Origin: Flavobacterium sp. K5-23
Lineage (GTDB): Bacteria > Bacteroidota > Bacteroidia > Flavobacteriales > Flavobacteriaceae
Reading direction: 5' to 3'
NCBI RefSeq assembly: GCF_023278045.1
Contig: NZ_CP056783.1
Coordinates: forward strand, 2,823,501-2,887,500
Length of the DNA stretch: 64,000 nucleotides
The number at the start of each line of letters is the position of its first letter. Position 1 is the first letter of the stretch. This document shows, piece after piece, positions 53,019-62,679 of this stretch. The notes beneath the pieces are model-generated. The model saw only the letters and a list, made by a program, of their open reading frames with translations, did not search any database and was not told the DNA's origin. The translations under genes were made by a program, and so were the position numbers.

Positions 53019-55427
53019 ATGATAAAAGAAAAAAACAATACTACTTTGACTTTAGATGATTTCAAGACCGAAGTTTTAAATGACTATAAAATTGCCATAA
53101 CAAGCAGAGAATGTAGCCTTTTAGGACGTAGGGAAGTATTGACTGGAAAGGCAAAATTCGGGATATTTGGTGACGGAAAAGAAGTCCCACAATTAGCTAT
53201 GGCAAAAGCCTTCAAAAATGGAGATTTTCGTTCTGGTTACTATCGCGATCAAACTTTCATGATGGCAATAGGTGAATTGACTATACAGCAATTTTTTGCT
53301 GGTCTTTATGGTCATACCGATATAAAACACGATCCCATGTCTGCCGGAAGACAAATGGGTGGGCATTTTGCAACACATAGTTTAAACGAAGACGGTTCTT
53401 GGAAGAACTTGACAAAACAAAAAAATTCAAGTGCTGATATTTCTCCAACAGCAGGGCAAATGCCGCGTCTACTAGGACTGGCACAAGCTTCTAAAATATA
53501 CCGACACGTTAAAGGAATTACTATCAAAGATAATTTTTCCGTAAATGGTAATGAAATTGCATGGGGAACAATAGGTAATGCAAGCTCCTCAGAAGGTTTG
53601 TTTTTTGAAACTATAAATGCAGCCGGAGTACTTCAAGTACCAATGGTTATCAGTGTTTGGGATGATGAATATGGTATTTCCGTTCACGCAAGACACCAAA
53701 CAACCAAAGAAAACATTTCGGAAATTCTAAAAGGTTTTCAACGTGATGAAGACAATAAAGGGTACGAAATTCTAAGAGTTAAAGGTTGGGATTATTCTGA
53801 TTTGATTGCAACTTATGAAAAAGCGGCAATTATTGCACGTGAGCAACACGTTCCTGTATTAATTCACGTCAACCAATTAACACAGCCACAAGGACACTCT
53901 ACTTCAGGTTCTCATGAAAGATACAAAGACGCTGATCGTTTAGCTTGGGAAAAAGACTTTGATTGCGTCAGACAGATGAAATTATGGATGATCGCAATTA
54001 ATATTGCGTCAGAAGAAGAGATTAACGCTATAGATCAAAATGCAAAAAAAGAAGTTTTAGAAGGTAAAAAAGCAGCTTGGAACGCATTTATAGAACCAGT
54101 TGTTGAAGATCAAAAAGAACTTGTTTCTTTATTGGAAAAAACAGCTTTAAGCAGTAACCATAAAGAGTCTATTCAAAATATAGTCTCGGATTTAAAAAGC
54201 ATAAAAACTCCTTTAAGAAAAGAGTTACTTATCGCAGCACGTAAAACTTTACGTATTGTTATTAGTGAAAACGGGAAAAATGAATTATCAAACTGGATTA
54301 CTAATTACATAAACTTAAACCAACCAAGGTTTAGCAGTAATTTACATTCTACTACTGATAAAAATGTGTATTCAGTAAATAAAGTAGATCCGCAGTATGC
54401 TGAAAACGCAAAAATAGACACAGATGGCCGAATGATTATCCGTGATAATTTTGACGCTATATTTACAAAATACCCTGAAGTATTAATTTTTGGGGAAGAT
54501 TCTGGAAACATTGGTGATGTTAACCAAGGTCTAGAAGGAATGCAAGAGAAATACGGGGAACTTCGCGTTGCCGATGTTGGAATTCGTGAAGCCACTATCC
54601 TGGGTCAAGGTATTGGTATGGCTTTAAGAGGCTTACGCCCTATCGCAGAGATACAATATTTAGATTATTTATTGTATGCCATCCAGATTATGAGTGATGA
54701 CTTAGCAACTCTACAATACAGAACAGTAGGAAAGCAAAAAGCGCCGCTTATTATACGTACCAGAGGGCATAGATTAGAAGGGATTTGGCATTCTGGATCT
54801 CCTATGGGAATGATCATAAATGCAATTAGAGGTATCCATGTTTTAGTCCCAAGAAATATGGTTCAGGCCGCTGGATTTTACAATTCATTATTAGAATGTG
54901 ACGAACCCGCTTTGGTTATCGAATGTTTGAATGGATACCGATTAAAAGAAAAAGCACCAATGAATTATGGTGAATTCAAAACACCTATTGGAGTTATTGA
55001 AACATTAAAAGAAGGGAATGACATAACACTTGTTTCTTACGGATCTACATTAAGATTAGTGGAACAAGCTGCAAAAGAACTTCTTGATTTTGGTATCGAT
55101 TGTGAAATCATTGATTTACAATCATTACTTCCGTTTGACATCAACCAAGATATCGTTAAAAGTATTGCTAAAACAAACCGTCTTTTGGTTATCGATGAAG
55201 ATTTACCAGGAGGAGCTTCGGCTTATATTTTACAACAAATTGTGGAGCAACAAGATGCTTACACTCATTTAGACAGTAAACCCCAAACCTTGACCGCAAA
55301 AGCTCACAGACCGGCTTACGGAACGGATGGTGATTATTTCTCTAAACCTTCAGCTGAGGATATATTCGAAAAAGTATATGCTATGATGAATGAGGTAAAT
55401 CCTGCGAAGTTTCCAAATTTGTATTAG
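53019..55427 (+). CDS. 2-oxoacid dehydrogenase E1, fused alpha/beta subunits (branched-chain type)
   Basis: An 802-residue thiamine-diphosphate enzyme. The alpha half (about 15-460) shows G-K-A-K-F-G-I-F-G-D-G-K-E-V, F-R-S-G-Y-Y-R-D-Q-T-F, and the ThDP site (S-V-N-G-N-E-I-A-W-G-T-I-G-N-A-S-S-S-E-G). The beta half (about 475-795) shows F-G-E-D-S-G-N-I-G-D-V, R-V-A-D-V-G-I-R-E-A-T, G-L-R-P-I-A-E-I-Q-Y-L-D-Y, and L-V-I-D-E-D. Fusion into one chain is usual in Flavobacteriia for the branched-chain 2-oxoacid complex. It decarboxylates 2-oxoisovalerate-type acids and passes the acyl group to E2. E2 and E3 are not in the window. Confidence 0.92.
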   Translation: MIKEKNNTTLTLDDFKTEVLNDYKIAITSRECSLLGRREVLTGKAKFGIFGDGKEVPQLAMAKAFKNGDFRSGYYRDQTFMMAIGELTIQQFFAGLYGHTDIKHDPMSAGRQMGGHFATHSLNEDGSWKNLTKQKNSSADISPTAGQMPRLLGLAQASKIYRHVKGITIKDNFSVNGNEIAWGTIGNASSSEGLFFETINAAGVLQVPMVISVWDDEYGISVHARHQTTKENISEILKGFQRDEDNKGYEILRVKGWDYSDLIATYEKAAIIAREQHVPVLIHVNQLTQPQGHSTSGSHERYKDADRLAWEKDFDCVRQMKLWMIAINIASEEEINAIDQNAKKEVLEGKKAAWNAFIEPVVEDQKELVSLLEKTALSSNHKESIQNIVSDLKSIKTPLRKELLIAARKTLRIVISENGKNELSNWITNYINLNQPRFSSNLHSTTDKNVYSVNKVDPQYAENAKIDTDGRMIIRDNFDAIFTKYPEVLIFGEDSGNIGDVNQGLEGMQEKYGELRVADVGIREATILGQGIGMALRGLRPIAEIQYLDYLLYAIQIMSDDLATLQYRTVGKQKAPLIIRTRGHRLEGIWHSGSPMGMIINAIRGIHVLVPRNMVQAAGFYNSLLECDEPALVIECLNGYRLKEKAPMNYGEFKTPIGVIETLKEGNDITLVSYGSTLRLVEQAAKELLDFGIDCEIIDLQSLLPFDINQDIVKSIAKTNRLLVIDEDLPGGASAYILQQIVEQQDAYTHLDSKPQTLTAKAHRPAYGTDGDYFSKPSAEDIFEKVYAMMNEVNPAKFPNLY

Positions 55428-55447
55428 AAATAATTTCAAATAAATAT

Positions 55448-55482
55448 AAATCCCAAGCTTATAGTTTGGGATTTTTTTTATA
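55448..55482 (+). terminator. Rho-independent terminator
   Basis: Stem AAATCCCAA / TTGGGATTT with a 9-nt loop and T run. Confidence 0.92.
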
Positions 55483-55534
55483 TTAATAAAAATAGTATCT
55501 TGTGAATCACTTAATTAGTTAAAATTAAAACAAA

Positions 55535-55783
55535 ATGAAGAAAACAACACTGTTCATAGGAATGCTTTCAATGATTGCTTTTATTTCCTGTAAAAATAAA
55601 GAAGAAACTCCTCAACCTACCGAAACAACTATTGAAGTAAATGAACCAGCAATTGAAGAGAGTAAAGATAGTACTTCAATAAGTATCGGAACCGATGGTG
55701 TAAATATTAGTACAAAAAAAGGAGCAAATGAAACTAATGTAAAAATTGGTGGAGATGATGCAAAAGTTGAAATTAAGAAATAA
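55535..55783 (+). CDS. Small lipoprotein
   Basis: An 82-residue lipoprotein (signal 1-18, Cys19 in F-I-S-C-K). After a Glu/Thr-rich linker it repeats short beta motifs S-I-S-I-G-T-D-G-V-N-I-S-T-K-K-G and V-K-I-G-G-D-D-A-K-V-E-I. Unknown function. Own terminator follows. Confidence 0.75.
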   Translation: MKKTTLFIGMLSMIAFISCKNKEETPQPTETTIEVNEPAIEESKDSTSISIGTDGVNISTKKGANETNVKIGGDDAKVEIKK

Positions 55784-55805
55784 TTTCAACTTTCTTAATT
55801 AAAAA

Positions 55806-55845
55806 TTATAAAGCCAACATCTAATTTAATGTTGGCTTTATATTA
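55806..55845 (+). terminator. Rho-independent terminator
   Basis: A 12-bp stem TAAAGCCAACAT / ATGTTGGCTTTA with an 8-nt loop. Confidence 0.9.
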
Positions 55846-55876
55846 TTATAGATTTAATAAAAAAAAAAAACGTCTA

Positions 55877-56554
55877 ATGACTACTTTAGAAATACTATTA
55901 AAAAACACACAAGACGTTAAAGTAATAGACGCTTCGATTGATTACAAAAACTACACTCCTTTAGATTTATCATCTTCTAATACTGATTTATCGAAGTTAG
56001 ATCTTGGAAATGCGATCGCATTTGAAGATTATATTGAAAATCACTTGTCTTTAAACCATGCTAAAGTAGCTTATGGAGGATATATAGAAGAACGCAATCT
56101 GTATAAGAGAAGTGCTAATTTTAATGATGCAAATGTTGATGAACGCAATATCCATATTGGTTTGGATTTATGGATAAAAGCTGGAACACCAGTTTTAGCA
56201 GCATTGGACGGAAAAGTACATAGTTTTAATAATAATTCGGATATAGGCGATTACGGTCCAACTATCATTTTGGAACACAACATTAATGAACATACTTTTT
56301 ACACCTTATACGGCCATTTATCATTAGAAAGCATCGAGAATATCAAAATTGGAGATTCTTATAAAAAAGGGCAGCTTCTGGCTACTTTAGGAGACGCTAG
56401 CGTTAATGGTGACTATTCACCACATCTTCATTTTCAAATTATAAAAAACATAGGTGAGAAATCTGGTGATTATCCGGGAGTTTGCAGTAAAAAAGAGCTG
56501 GATTATTATTTAGATAATTGCCCCGACCCTAATTTTTTAGTAAAAATAGAATAA
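55877..56554 (+). CDS. M23 family metallopeptidase (LytM-like)
   Basis: A 225-residue protein. The M23 domain (about 88-195) has H-I-G-L-D (His93, Asp97), L-Y-G-H-L and H-L-H-F (His183, His185), which are the zinc ligands and catalytic His of LytM-type peptidoglycan endopeptidases. No obvious signal peptide, which is odd for a wall hydrolase; such Bacteroidota proteins may be cytosolic with another role, or a start further upstream is missed. ATG 55877 is chosen; the frame extends upstream into the preceding terminator. Confidence 0.87.
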   Translation: MTTLEILLKNTQDVKVIDASIDYKNYTPLDLSSSNTDLSKLDLGNAIAFEDYIENHLSLNHAKVAYGGYIEERNLYKRSANFNDANVDERNIHIGLDLWIKAGTPVLAALDGKVHSFNNNSDIGDYGPTIILEHNINEHTFYTLYGHLSLESIENIKIGDSYKKGQLLATLGDASVNGDYSPHLHFQIIKNIGEKSGDYPGVCSKKELDYYLDNCPDPNFLVKIE

Positions 56555-56559
56555 ACAAC

Positions 56560-56597
56560 AACCCATTGTCCATAAAAAAGCAATGGGTTTTTTATTA
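56560..56597 (+). terminator. Rho-independent terminator
   Basis: Stem AACCCATTG / CAATGGGTT with a 12-nt loop and T run. Confidence 0.92.
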
Positions 56598-56779
56598 GTT
56601 TCAATCGGCCTTATTTTAAATTTATTTTAAGTAAATTTACATAGAATTCCACTTACCTACAATTCACTTACCAACTGTATATCAAAAAGTTGCAAGAATT
56701 CAAAATCCCCATTTTTTTTTAATCAAACTAAATCCATTCCAAGTTTTAGGGTGGCCAATTAGTTATAAATAAAAAAACT

Positions 56780-58744
56780 ATGCAATCACTTAACGTCACT
56801 CAAAAATTAATCAAAAGTCATCTATTGGAAGGCGAAATGATTCCAGGAACAGAAATAGGATTAAAAATTGACCAAGCCTTGCTTCAAGATGCTACAGGGA
56901 CTTTGGTCCAACTGGAACTAGAAGCTATGGGGCTTAAAAAGGCCAAAACAGAAGTTGCCGTACAATATGTGGACCACAACCTTTTACAAACCGATTTTAA
57001 AAATGCCGATGATCATTTGTTCTTGTTTTCGGCTGCCCAAAAATACGGACTTTGGTATAGTCGCCCAGGAAATGGAGTAAGCCACCCGGTTCATATGGAA
57101 CGTTTTGGGGTACCCGGGAAAACGCTTATAGGGTCGGACAGCCATTCTTGTGCCGCCGGTTCACTAGGAATGCTAGCCATTGGAACGGGAGGACTAGATG
57201 TCGCTGCTGCTATTGCTGGCCAGCCTTATTTTGTAAAAATGCCAAAAGTAATGGGTGTAAAACTCATTGGCAAATTACCTGATTGGGTAAGTGCCAAGGA
57301 TGTGATACTTGAAATGCTTCGCAGACATAGTGTTAAAGGTGGCGTTGGGAAAATTATTGAGTACTACGGTGAAGGATTAAAGCATCTAAACGCGATGGAT
57401 CGTCACGTCATAGCCAATATGGGAGCCGAATTAGGCGCGACAACTACCGTGTTCCCTAGCGATGAAGAAACTAAACGCTTCTTGATTTCACAAAATCGAG
57501 AAGCCGATTGGATTGAAATAATTGCTGATAAAGACAGTACTTACGACGAATATGAAGAAATTATTTTAGATCAATTGGTGCCTTTGATTGCACTACCTAC
57601 CAGTCCTGGTAATGTGGTTCCAGTGAGTGAAGTGGCAGGAAAATCAATTAGTCAAGTCGTTATTGGGTCTTCAGCAAATCCCGGATTGAGAGATTTTTGG
57701 ATTGCAGGAGCTATTGTGAAAGACAAAACCATAAATAGCAATGTCTCGTTTGATGTCAATCCCACTTCCAGACAAATCATTCAAAATATGCTCAAGAACT
57801 ATACTTTTGCAAATCTAATCACAGCTGGAGCCCGTTTCCACCAGTCGGGATGTATGGGATGCATTGGTATGGGACAAGCTCCTGCTACGGGAACCATAAG
57901 TTTAAGAACGATGCCGCGGAATTTTCCAGGAAGGTCAGGAACGGAAGACGACCAGATCTATTTATGCAGCCCTGAAACTGCCGCTGCTTCTGCCCTAACA
58001 GGAAAAATTACTGACCCACGGTCATTGGAAGAAATTTACGGAATGAAATACCCTAAGTATGAACATCCTGTACTGGAGATTATAAATACAGATATGCTGG
58101 TCGCTCCTTTAAAAGACGGATCAGATATTGAACTCATAAAAGGCCCAAACATAAAATCGATTCCTGAAATCTCACCTCTAAAACAGGATTATCAAGTTTC
58201 CGTTTTATTAAAGATGGGAAGCAATGTTTCAACAGATGAAATTCTAAAAGCAGGCGCTGAGGTATTGCCTTTGCGAAGCAATCTGCCTGAAATCAGTAAA
58301 TATTCTTTTAGTGCTATTGATGATACCTATTATGAAAGAGCATTAAAATCTAAAAAAGAGAATGGAGGACATATTGTCGTTGCTAAAGAAAATTACGCCC
58401 AGGGATCCAGTCGAGAACACGCAGCATTAGCTCCAAAATACTTGGGTCAAATAGCTGTAATCGCCCAAAGTTATGCCCGAATAGGCTGGCAGAATCTTGT
58501 GAATTTCGGAATTGTTCCTTTAGAATTTATTAGTATTTCTGATTACGATAAAATTGAACAAGGAGACATCGTAACTTTTAAAAATTTAAGAGAGGATGTT
58601 ATCAATCGAAAAAATATAAAGCTATTGGTAAAAAAAATAAATGGAAAAAATATTGAGTTTGATACCAAACACAGTCTTAGTGACCGCCAAATTAATATTC
58701 TTATAAAAGGAGGTATTATTAATGATTTTAAAGATGGAATGTAA
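56780..58744 (+). CDS. Aconitate hydratase
   Basis: A 654-residue enzyme of the compact aconitase type found in Bacteroidota and clostridia. It interconverts citrate and isocitrate in the TCA cycle. Visible: I-G-S-D-S-H-S-C-A-A-G-S-L-G-M-L-A-I-G-T-G-G-L-D, the Fe-S Cys residues in S-G-C-M-G-C-I-G-M-G, R-N-F-P-G-R-S-G, and the swivel domain with A-K-E-N-Y-A-Q-G-S-S-R-E-H-A. Start ATG 56780. Confidence 0.93.
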   Translation: MQSLNVTQKLIKSHLLEGEMIPGTEIGLKIDQALLQDATGTLVQLELEAMGLKKAKTEVAVQYVDHNLLQTDFKNADDHLFLFSAAQKYGLWYSRPGNGVSHPVHMERFGVPGKTLIGSDSHSCAAGSLGMLAIGTGGLDVAAAIAGQPYFVKMPKVMGVKLIGKLPDWVSAKDVILEMLRRHSVKGGVGKIIEYYGEGLKHLNAMDRHVIANMGAELGATTTVFPSDEETKRFLISQNREADWIEIIADKDSTYDEYEEIILDQLVPLIALPTSPGNVVPVSEVAGKSISQVVIGSSANPGLRDFWIAGAIVKDKTINSNVSFDVNPTSRQIIQNMLKNYTFANLITAGARFHQSGCMGCIGMGQAPATGTISLRTMPRNFPGRSGTEDDQIYLCSPETAAASALTGKITDPRSLEEIYGMKYPKYEHPVLEIINTDMLVAPLKDGSDIELIKGPNIKSIPEISPLKQDYQVSVLLKMGSNVSTDEILKAGAEVLPLRSNLPEISKYSFSAIDDTYYERALKSKKENGGHIVVAKENYAQGSSREHAALAPKYLGQIAVIAQSYARIGWQNLVNFGIVPLEFISISDYDKIEQGDIVTFKNLREDVINRKNIKLLVKKINGKNIEFDTKHSLSDRQINILIKGGIINDFKDGM

Positions 58745-58924
58745 TTTTGTTTTGCTCAAATAAACCAAAAACCATAAAATGACTTTAATTCCCACGAAAA
58801 CCAGCTGATTTTATTTAATTATAAAATAATTAACATTTTAAACAAAGAAAACATACTAAAACATATCATATCAGCGTTTTAATTACCCGCAATTCCTTAA
58901 CATACAATCCTAAAACACGATAAA

Positions 58925-59680
58925 ATGAATAAAATAAGTACTATTATTTCAATTTTTATTCTTGGATTTATGTTGAATTCTTGTAATAACGATGATACAA
59001 ATGAAGGTTATCCATATGCAATACGAATGACTGATGCACCAGCGCTATATGATGCTGTCTTTGTAGATATAAAAGACATTGAAATTATTGGAGACGGGAA
59101 AAGAGTGTATTTGAATGTAAATAAAGGGATTTATAATCTTCTTGATCTTTCTAACGGAAAAAGTACCTTAATTGCAATAGACACATTAGATATAGCTGTA
59201 GTTGAACAAATAAGGCTAATTCTTGGGCCTAACAACTCCGTTTTAATAAAAAACACTAAATATCCTCTAAGCACACCTATTGACCAACAATCTGGTTTAA
59301 AACTTCAAGTAAATCAAAAGCTACAGCAAGGGTTATTAAATAATGTATTGTTGGATTTTGACGCAAATAAATCAATTGTAACTACTGGAAATGGTGAATT
59401 TATATTAAAGCCTGTTATTCGAACAATTGAACCCAAAATAAGTGGTGTTATAAAAGGAAAAATCTCACCTTTAGGTACTCAATCTATAATAGAAGTCAAA
59501 GTAAATGGGAATTCTTACTCTACTATAGTAAACGCTCAAGGGAATTTTTTAATTATGGGTCTTCCAGAAGGTAGTTATGAAGTTAGTTTTACACCAAGAA
59601 TGGATTTTAAGCAGACAATTCTAAACAATATTATAGTTACAAAAGGAAAAACAACTGATATAGGAACAACTAGTTTATGA
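58925..59680 (+). CDS. DUF4382 domain lipoprotein
   Basis: A 251-residue lipoprotein (signal 1-19, Cys20 in L-N-S-C-N). The DUF4382 domain (about 30-165) shows I-R-M-T-D-A-P-A-L-Y-D-A-V-F-V-D-I and L-D-F-D-A-N-K-S-I-V-x-T-G-N-G-E-F-I-L-K-P-V-I-R. A carboxypeptidase-regulatory-like domain (about 172-250) ends the protein. Exposed at the outer membrane; function unknown. It stands alone. Confidence 0.9.
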   Translation: MNKISTIISIFILGFMLNSCNNDDTNEGYPYAIRMTDAPALYDAVFVDIKDIEIIGDGKRVYLNVNKGIYNLLDLSNGKSTLIAIDTLDIAVVEQIRLILGPNNSVLIKNTKYPLSTPIDQQSGLKLQVNQKLQQGLLNNVLLDFDANKSIVTTGNGEFILKPVIRTIEPKISGVIKGKISPLGTQSIIEVKVNGNSYSTIVNAQGNFLIMGLPEGSYEVSFTPRMDFKQTILNNIIVTKGKTTDIGTTSL

Positions 59681-59785
59681 TATTGGTATGTAATCAGTAA
59701 GAAATATCTGTTTTTCGAAAAAATTTTGAATACTACATAATAGTTAGAGAGAATTACTTATTTTTACTATTAAAATTTTTATTCA

Positions 59786-60259
59786 ATGACAACTAACGAA
59801 AACACTATTAAAAAATTCTATACTGCTTTTGCCAATTTGGAAGCCAATAAAATGGAAGAATGTTACTCCCCAGAAATTAAATTCCGAGATCCAGTATTTG
59901 GTTTACTTCAAGGTAATGACGTTTTTGATATGTGGAAAATGTTAGTAAAAAACAGTAATGGCAACTTGAAAATTGAAATTGAAGATATCAAAGCTTATGA
60001 ATACATCGGGTCAGCTAAATGGACTGCAACCTATTATTTCAGTAAAACCAATAGGAAAGTCACAAACGTAATTCAAGCAAATTTTCATTTTAAGGATGGA
60101 TTAATTATAAAGCATACCGATCATTTTGATCTTTGGAAATGGACAAGACAAGCATTTGGGTTGTCAGGATTATTATTTGGTTGGACTGGTTTTATGCAGC
60201 AAAAAATACAGGATAAAGCATTACTTTCTCTTAAAAAGTATCAAGATTCTAAATTATGA
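59786..60259 (+). CDS. NTF2-like (SnoaL-type) protein
   Basis: A 157-residue protein with an NTF2-like cone fold: T-I-K-K-F-Y-T-A-F-A-N-L-E-A-N-K-M-E-E-C-Y, I-K-F-R-D-P-V-F-G and a C-terminal H-T-D-H-F-D-L-W-K-W. Likely binds or converts a small hydrophobic ligand; which is unknown. Overlaps the DinB-like gene by four bases (ATGA), so the two are translationally coupled and may act together. Confidence 0.88.
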   Translation: MTTNENTIKKFYTAFANLEANKMEECYSPEIKFRDPVFGLLQGNDVFDMWKMLVKNSNGNLKIEIEDIKAYEYIGSAKWTATYYFSKTNRKVTNVIQANFHFKDGLIIKHTDHFDLWKWTRQAFGLSGLLFGWTGFMQQKIQDKALLSLKKYQDSKL

Positions 60260-60705
60260 TAACTGAAACTTTAAAAAAACTTTTTAACCGGGATCTTATT
60301 CAATTAAAATTGGAGATAGAATCCTATCAAAATGAAAGCTTAATTTGGCATTACGAAAAACAAATATCAAATTCAGCAGGTAATTTATGTTTACATCTTG
60401 TAGGTAATTTAAATACGTTTATTGGTGCTGTATATGGTAAAACTGGTTATGTTAGAAACCGTGAACTCGAATTCAGTTTAAAAAACCTTCCTAAATCAGA
60501 ATTGACCAGTAAAATTGAAGATGTCATAATTGTAGTTAACAATGCTTTGAATACTATTTCGGAAGAAGAAATGCAAAAAGAATATCCCCTTACCGTTTTT
60601 GAATCCAAAACTTCTACTGAGTTTATGTTGATCCATCTTACCACTCACCTAGCCTATCATCTTGGTCAAATAAATTATCACAGACGTTTATTGGATATAA
60701 AATAA
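60256..60705 (+). CDS. DinB family protein (DUF1572-like)
   Basis: A 149-residue four-helix-bundle protein. The metal-binding His positions fit: H-L-V-G-N-L-N (about 48), and H-L-T-T-H-L-A-Y-H-L-G-Q-I-N-Y-H (about 128-143). DinB proteins are metal-dependent, and some use thiols such as bacillithiol; activity here is unknown. Coupled to the NTF2-like gene. Confidence 0.88.
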   Translation: MITETLKKLFNRDLIQLKLEIESYQNESLIWHYEKQISNSAGNLCLHLVGNLNTFIGAVYGKTGYVRNRELEFSLKNLPKSELTSKIEDVIIVVNNALNTISEEEMQKEYPLTVFESKTSTEFMLIHLTTHLAYHLGQINYHRRLLDIK

Positions 60706-60883
60706 TTTCAACAATACTTTTATCAACTCCCAATAAATAACATCCGAATAAATTAAAATTCCATCTCTTTTAAACGCTCATTTATTAATGAAAAGGAATA
60801 GGCTGTCTTATTTGGCTATTTACCACAAATGATTATCTTGCGACTCCATTTAGAGACATAAAAACTGACCTAAACAAAAAATA

Positions 60884-62626
60884 ATGAAAAAAGTATTACA
60901 TAAAAAATTAAATGAATTACAAGCAACTGCTATATGTGGAAATGATATTAGTTCATCCTGTCTATATGTATCTGCACTTACAATTATGTATGCTGGCCAG
61001 TACGCTTGGATTTCTCTTCTATTAGTTGCAGTGGTACTGTTTTTATTTCGAAAAATATATGGTGAGGTTGTTGGAGCTATTCCGCTTAACGGTGGTGCTT
61101 ATAACGTATTATTAAATACTTCATCTAAAAGAATGGCATCTCTTGCAGCAACATTAACAGTGTTGTCTTATATGGCCACAGCAGTAATCTCTGCTTCAGA
61201 AGGAATGCACTATTTACATGGTATTGCCCCAGCAATTAACATAACCATAGCTACAGTAGTTGTTTTACTTGCTTTTACAGGACTGGCTATTTTAGGAATT
61301 GGAGAATCAGCTATTGTTGCTGTTGTAATTTTTATAATTCATTTAACAACATTAAGTGTTTTAGTATTAGCTTCCTCTTGGTTTATTTTTACTAACGGAT
61401 TAGAAACATTCAATATCAACTGGAGTCTTCCTGTGACTTCTGGCGGAATTATAAATGCATTATTCTTAGGTTTTTCCGCAGCGATGTTAGGAATTTCAGG
61501 TTTTGAGAGTTCTGCTAACTTCGTTGAAGAACAAGAAAATGGTGTTTTCCCAAAAACACTACGTAATATGTGGGCCATTGTTAGTTTTTTTAACCCTGTT
61601 ATTGCTTTATTATTAATTTGTATCATTCCGCTTACTGAAGTTGGAGAACATCAAGAATCACTATTAGCTTATTTAGGACATACAACTGGAGGTTCTTGGT
61701 TAGCTTACCTAATTTCTATCGATGCCGTATTAGTATTATGTGGTGCTGTATTAACTTCATTTGTTGGGGTGTCTGGATTATTAAATCGTATGACATTAGA
61801 CCGTATTTTACCTAACTATTTCTTGAAACAAAACAAGCGTGGGTCTAATTATAGAATTATCATTAGTTTCCTTATATTATGTGTATCTGTTTTATTCGTT
61901 ACAGCTGGTAATCTAATTGCATTAGCTGGAGTTTACACTTTCTCATTCCTAGCCGTAATGGGGTTATTTGGAATTGGAAATCTATTATTAAAATTCAAAC
62001 GTAAAAAATTACCAAGGCCTGAAAAAGCTAGAGGAATAGCAGTCGTTTTTGCAGTTTCACTTATCGTTGCAGCCTTTATAGGAAACATTCAATTGAATGT
62101 GGACTCATTCTACACCTTTATTAAATACTTAGTTCCGTCTTTACTTTTTATAGCAATTATGCTTAATAGATCATTTCTTATAAAAGTATTGATTGATGCT
62201 TTAGAATACTTTTACAAACCTTTACGAAGAATGGTGATTTTTAGCAATCGTTATTTATTGAAAATGAATTTAAAAATCAATTCACAAGAGCTTGTTTTTT
62301 TCACTAAAGGAGATGATGTTGCCATTATTAATAAAGTAATGCAATATGTTCAAAATAATGAAACCACTAAGAAATTAAAAATAGTAAACGTAAAACGTGA
62401 AGACGAAAACAATGAACTGTTAATAATTGATCTTAAAGTATTAGATCGTGCTTATCCAGAAATTGACATTGAATTTATTGAATTAGAAGGTGTTTTTGGA
62501 CCTGAAATCATTAATGAATTATCTGAGAAATGGAATATCCCAAAAAACTTTATGTTCATAGGATCTCCTGGTAATCGCTTCTCCTATAGAGTTTCGGAAC
62601 TAGGTGGTGTCCGATTAATTATGTAA
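60884..62626 (+). CDS. APC family permease with C-terminal soluble domain
   Basis: A 580-residue transporter. About 12 helices span 20-440, starting L-Q-A-T-A-I-C-G-N-D-I-S-S-S-C-L (the conserved unwound first helix of APC transporters) with P-L-N-G-G-A-Y and G-F-E-S-S-A-N-F-V-E-E-Q. The last 110 residues are cytosolic and alternate alpha/beta (F-I-G-S-P-G-N-R-F-S-Y-R-V-S-E-L-G-G-V-R-L-I), likely a regulatory module. Substrate probably an amino acid; not determined. Followed after 53 bases by two MscS genes. Confidence 0.88.
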   Translation: MKKVLHKKLNELQATAICGNDISSSCLYVSALTIMYAGQYAWISLLLVAVVLFLFRKIYGEVVGAIPLNGGAYNVLLNTSSKRMASLAATLTVLSYMATAVISASEGMHYLHGIAPAINITIATVVVLLAFTGLAILGIGESAIVAVVIFIIHLTTLSVLVLASSWFIFTNGLETFNINWSLPVTSGGIINALFLGFSAAMLGISGFESSANFVEEQENGVFPKTLRNMWAIVSFFNPVIALLLICIIPLTEVGEHQESLLAYLGHTTGGSWLAYLISIDAVLVLCGAVLTSFVGVSGLLNRMTLDRILPNYFLKQNKRGSNYRIIISFLILCVSVLFVTAGNLIALAGVYTFSFLAVMGLFGIGNLLLKFKRKKLPRPEKARGIAVVFAVSLIVAAFIGNIQLNVDSFYTFIKYLVPSLLFIAIMLNRSFLIKVLIDALEYFYKPLRRMVIFSNRYLLKMNLKINSQELVFFTKGDDVAIINKVMQYVQNNETTKKLKIVNVKREDENNELLIIDLKVLDRAYPEIDIEFIELEGVFGPEIINELSEKWNIPKNFMFIGSPGNRFSYRVSELGGVRLIM

Positions 62627-62679
62627 CTTTATTTCTTTGCTTTTTTTAAGTATAAAACTAGTTGATATAAAAACTATAT

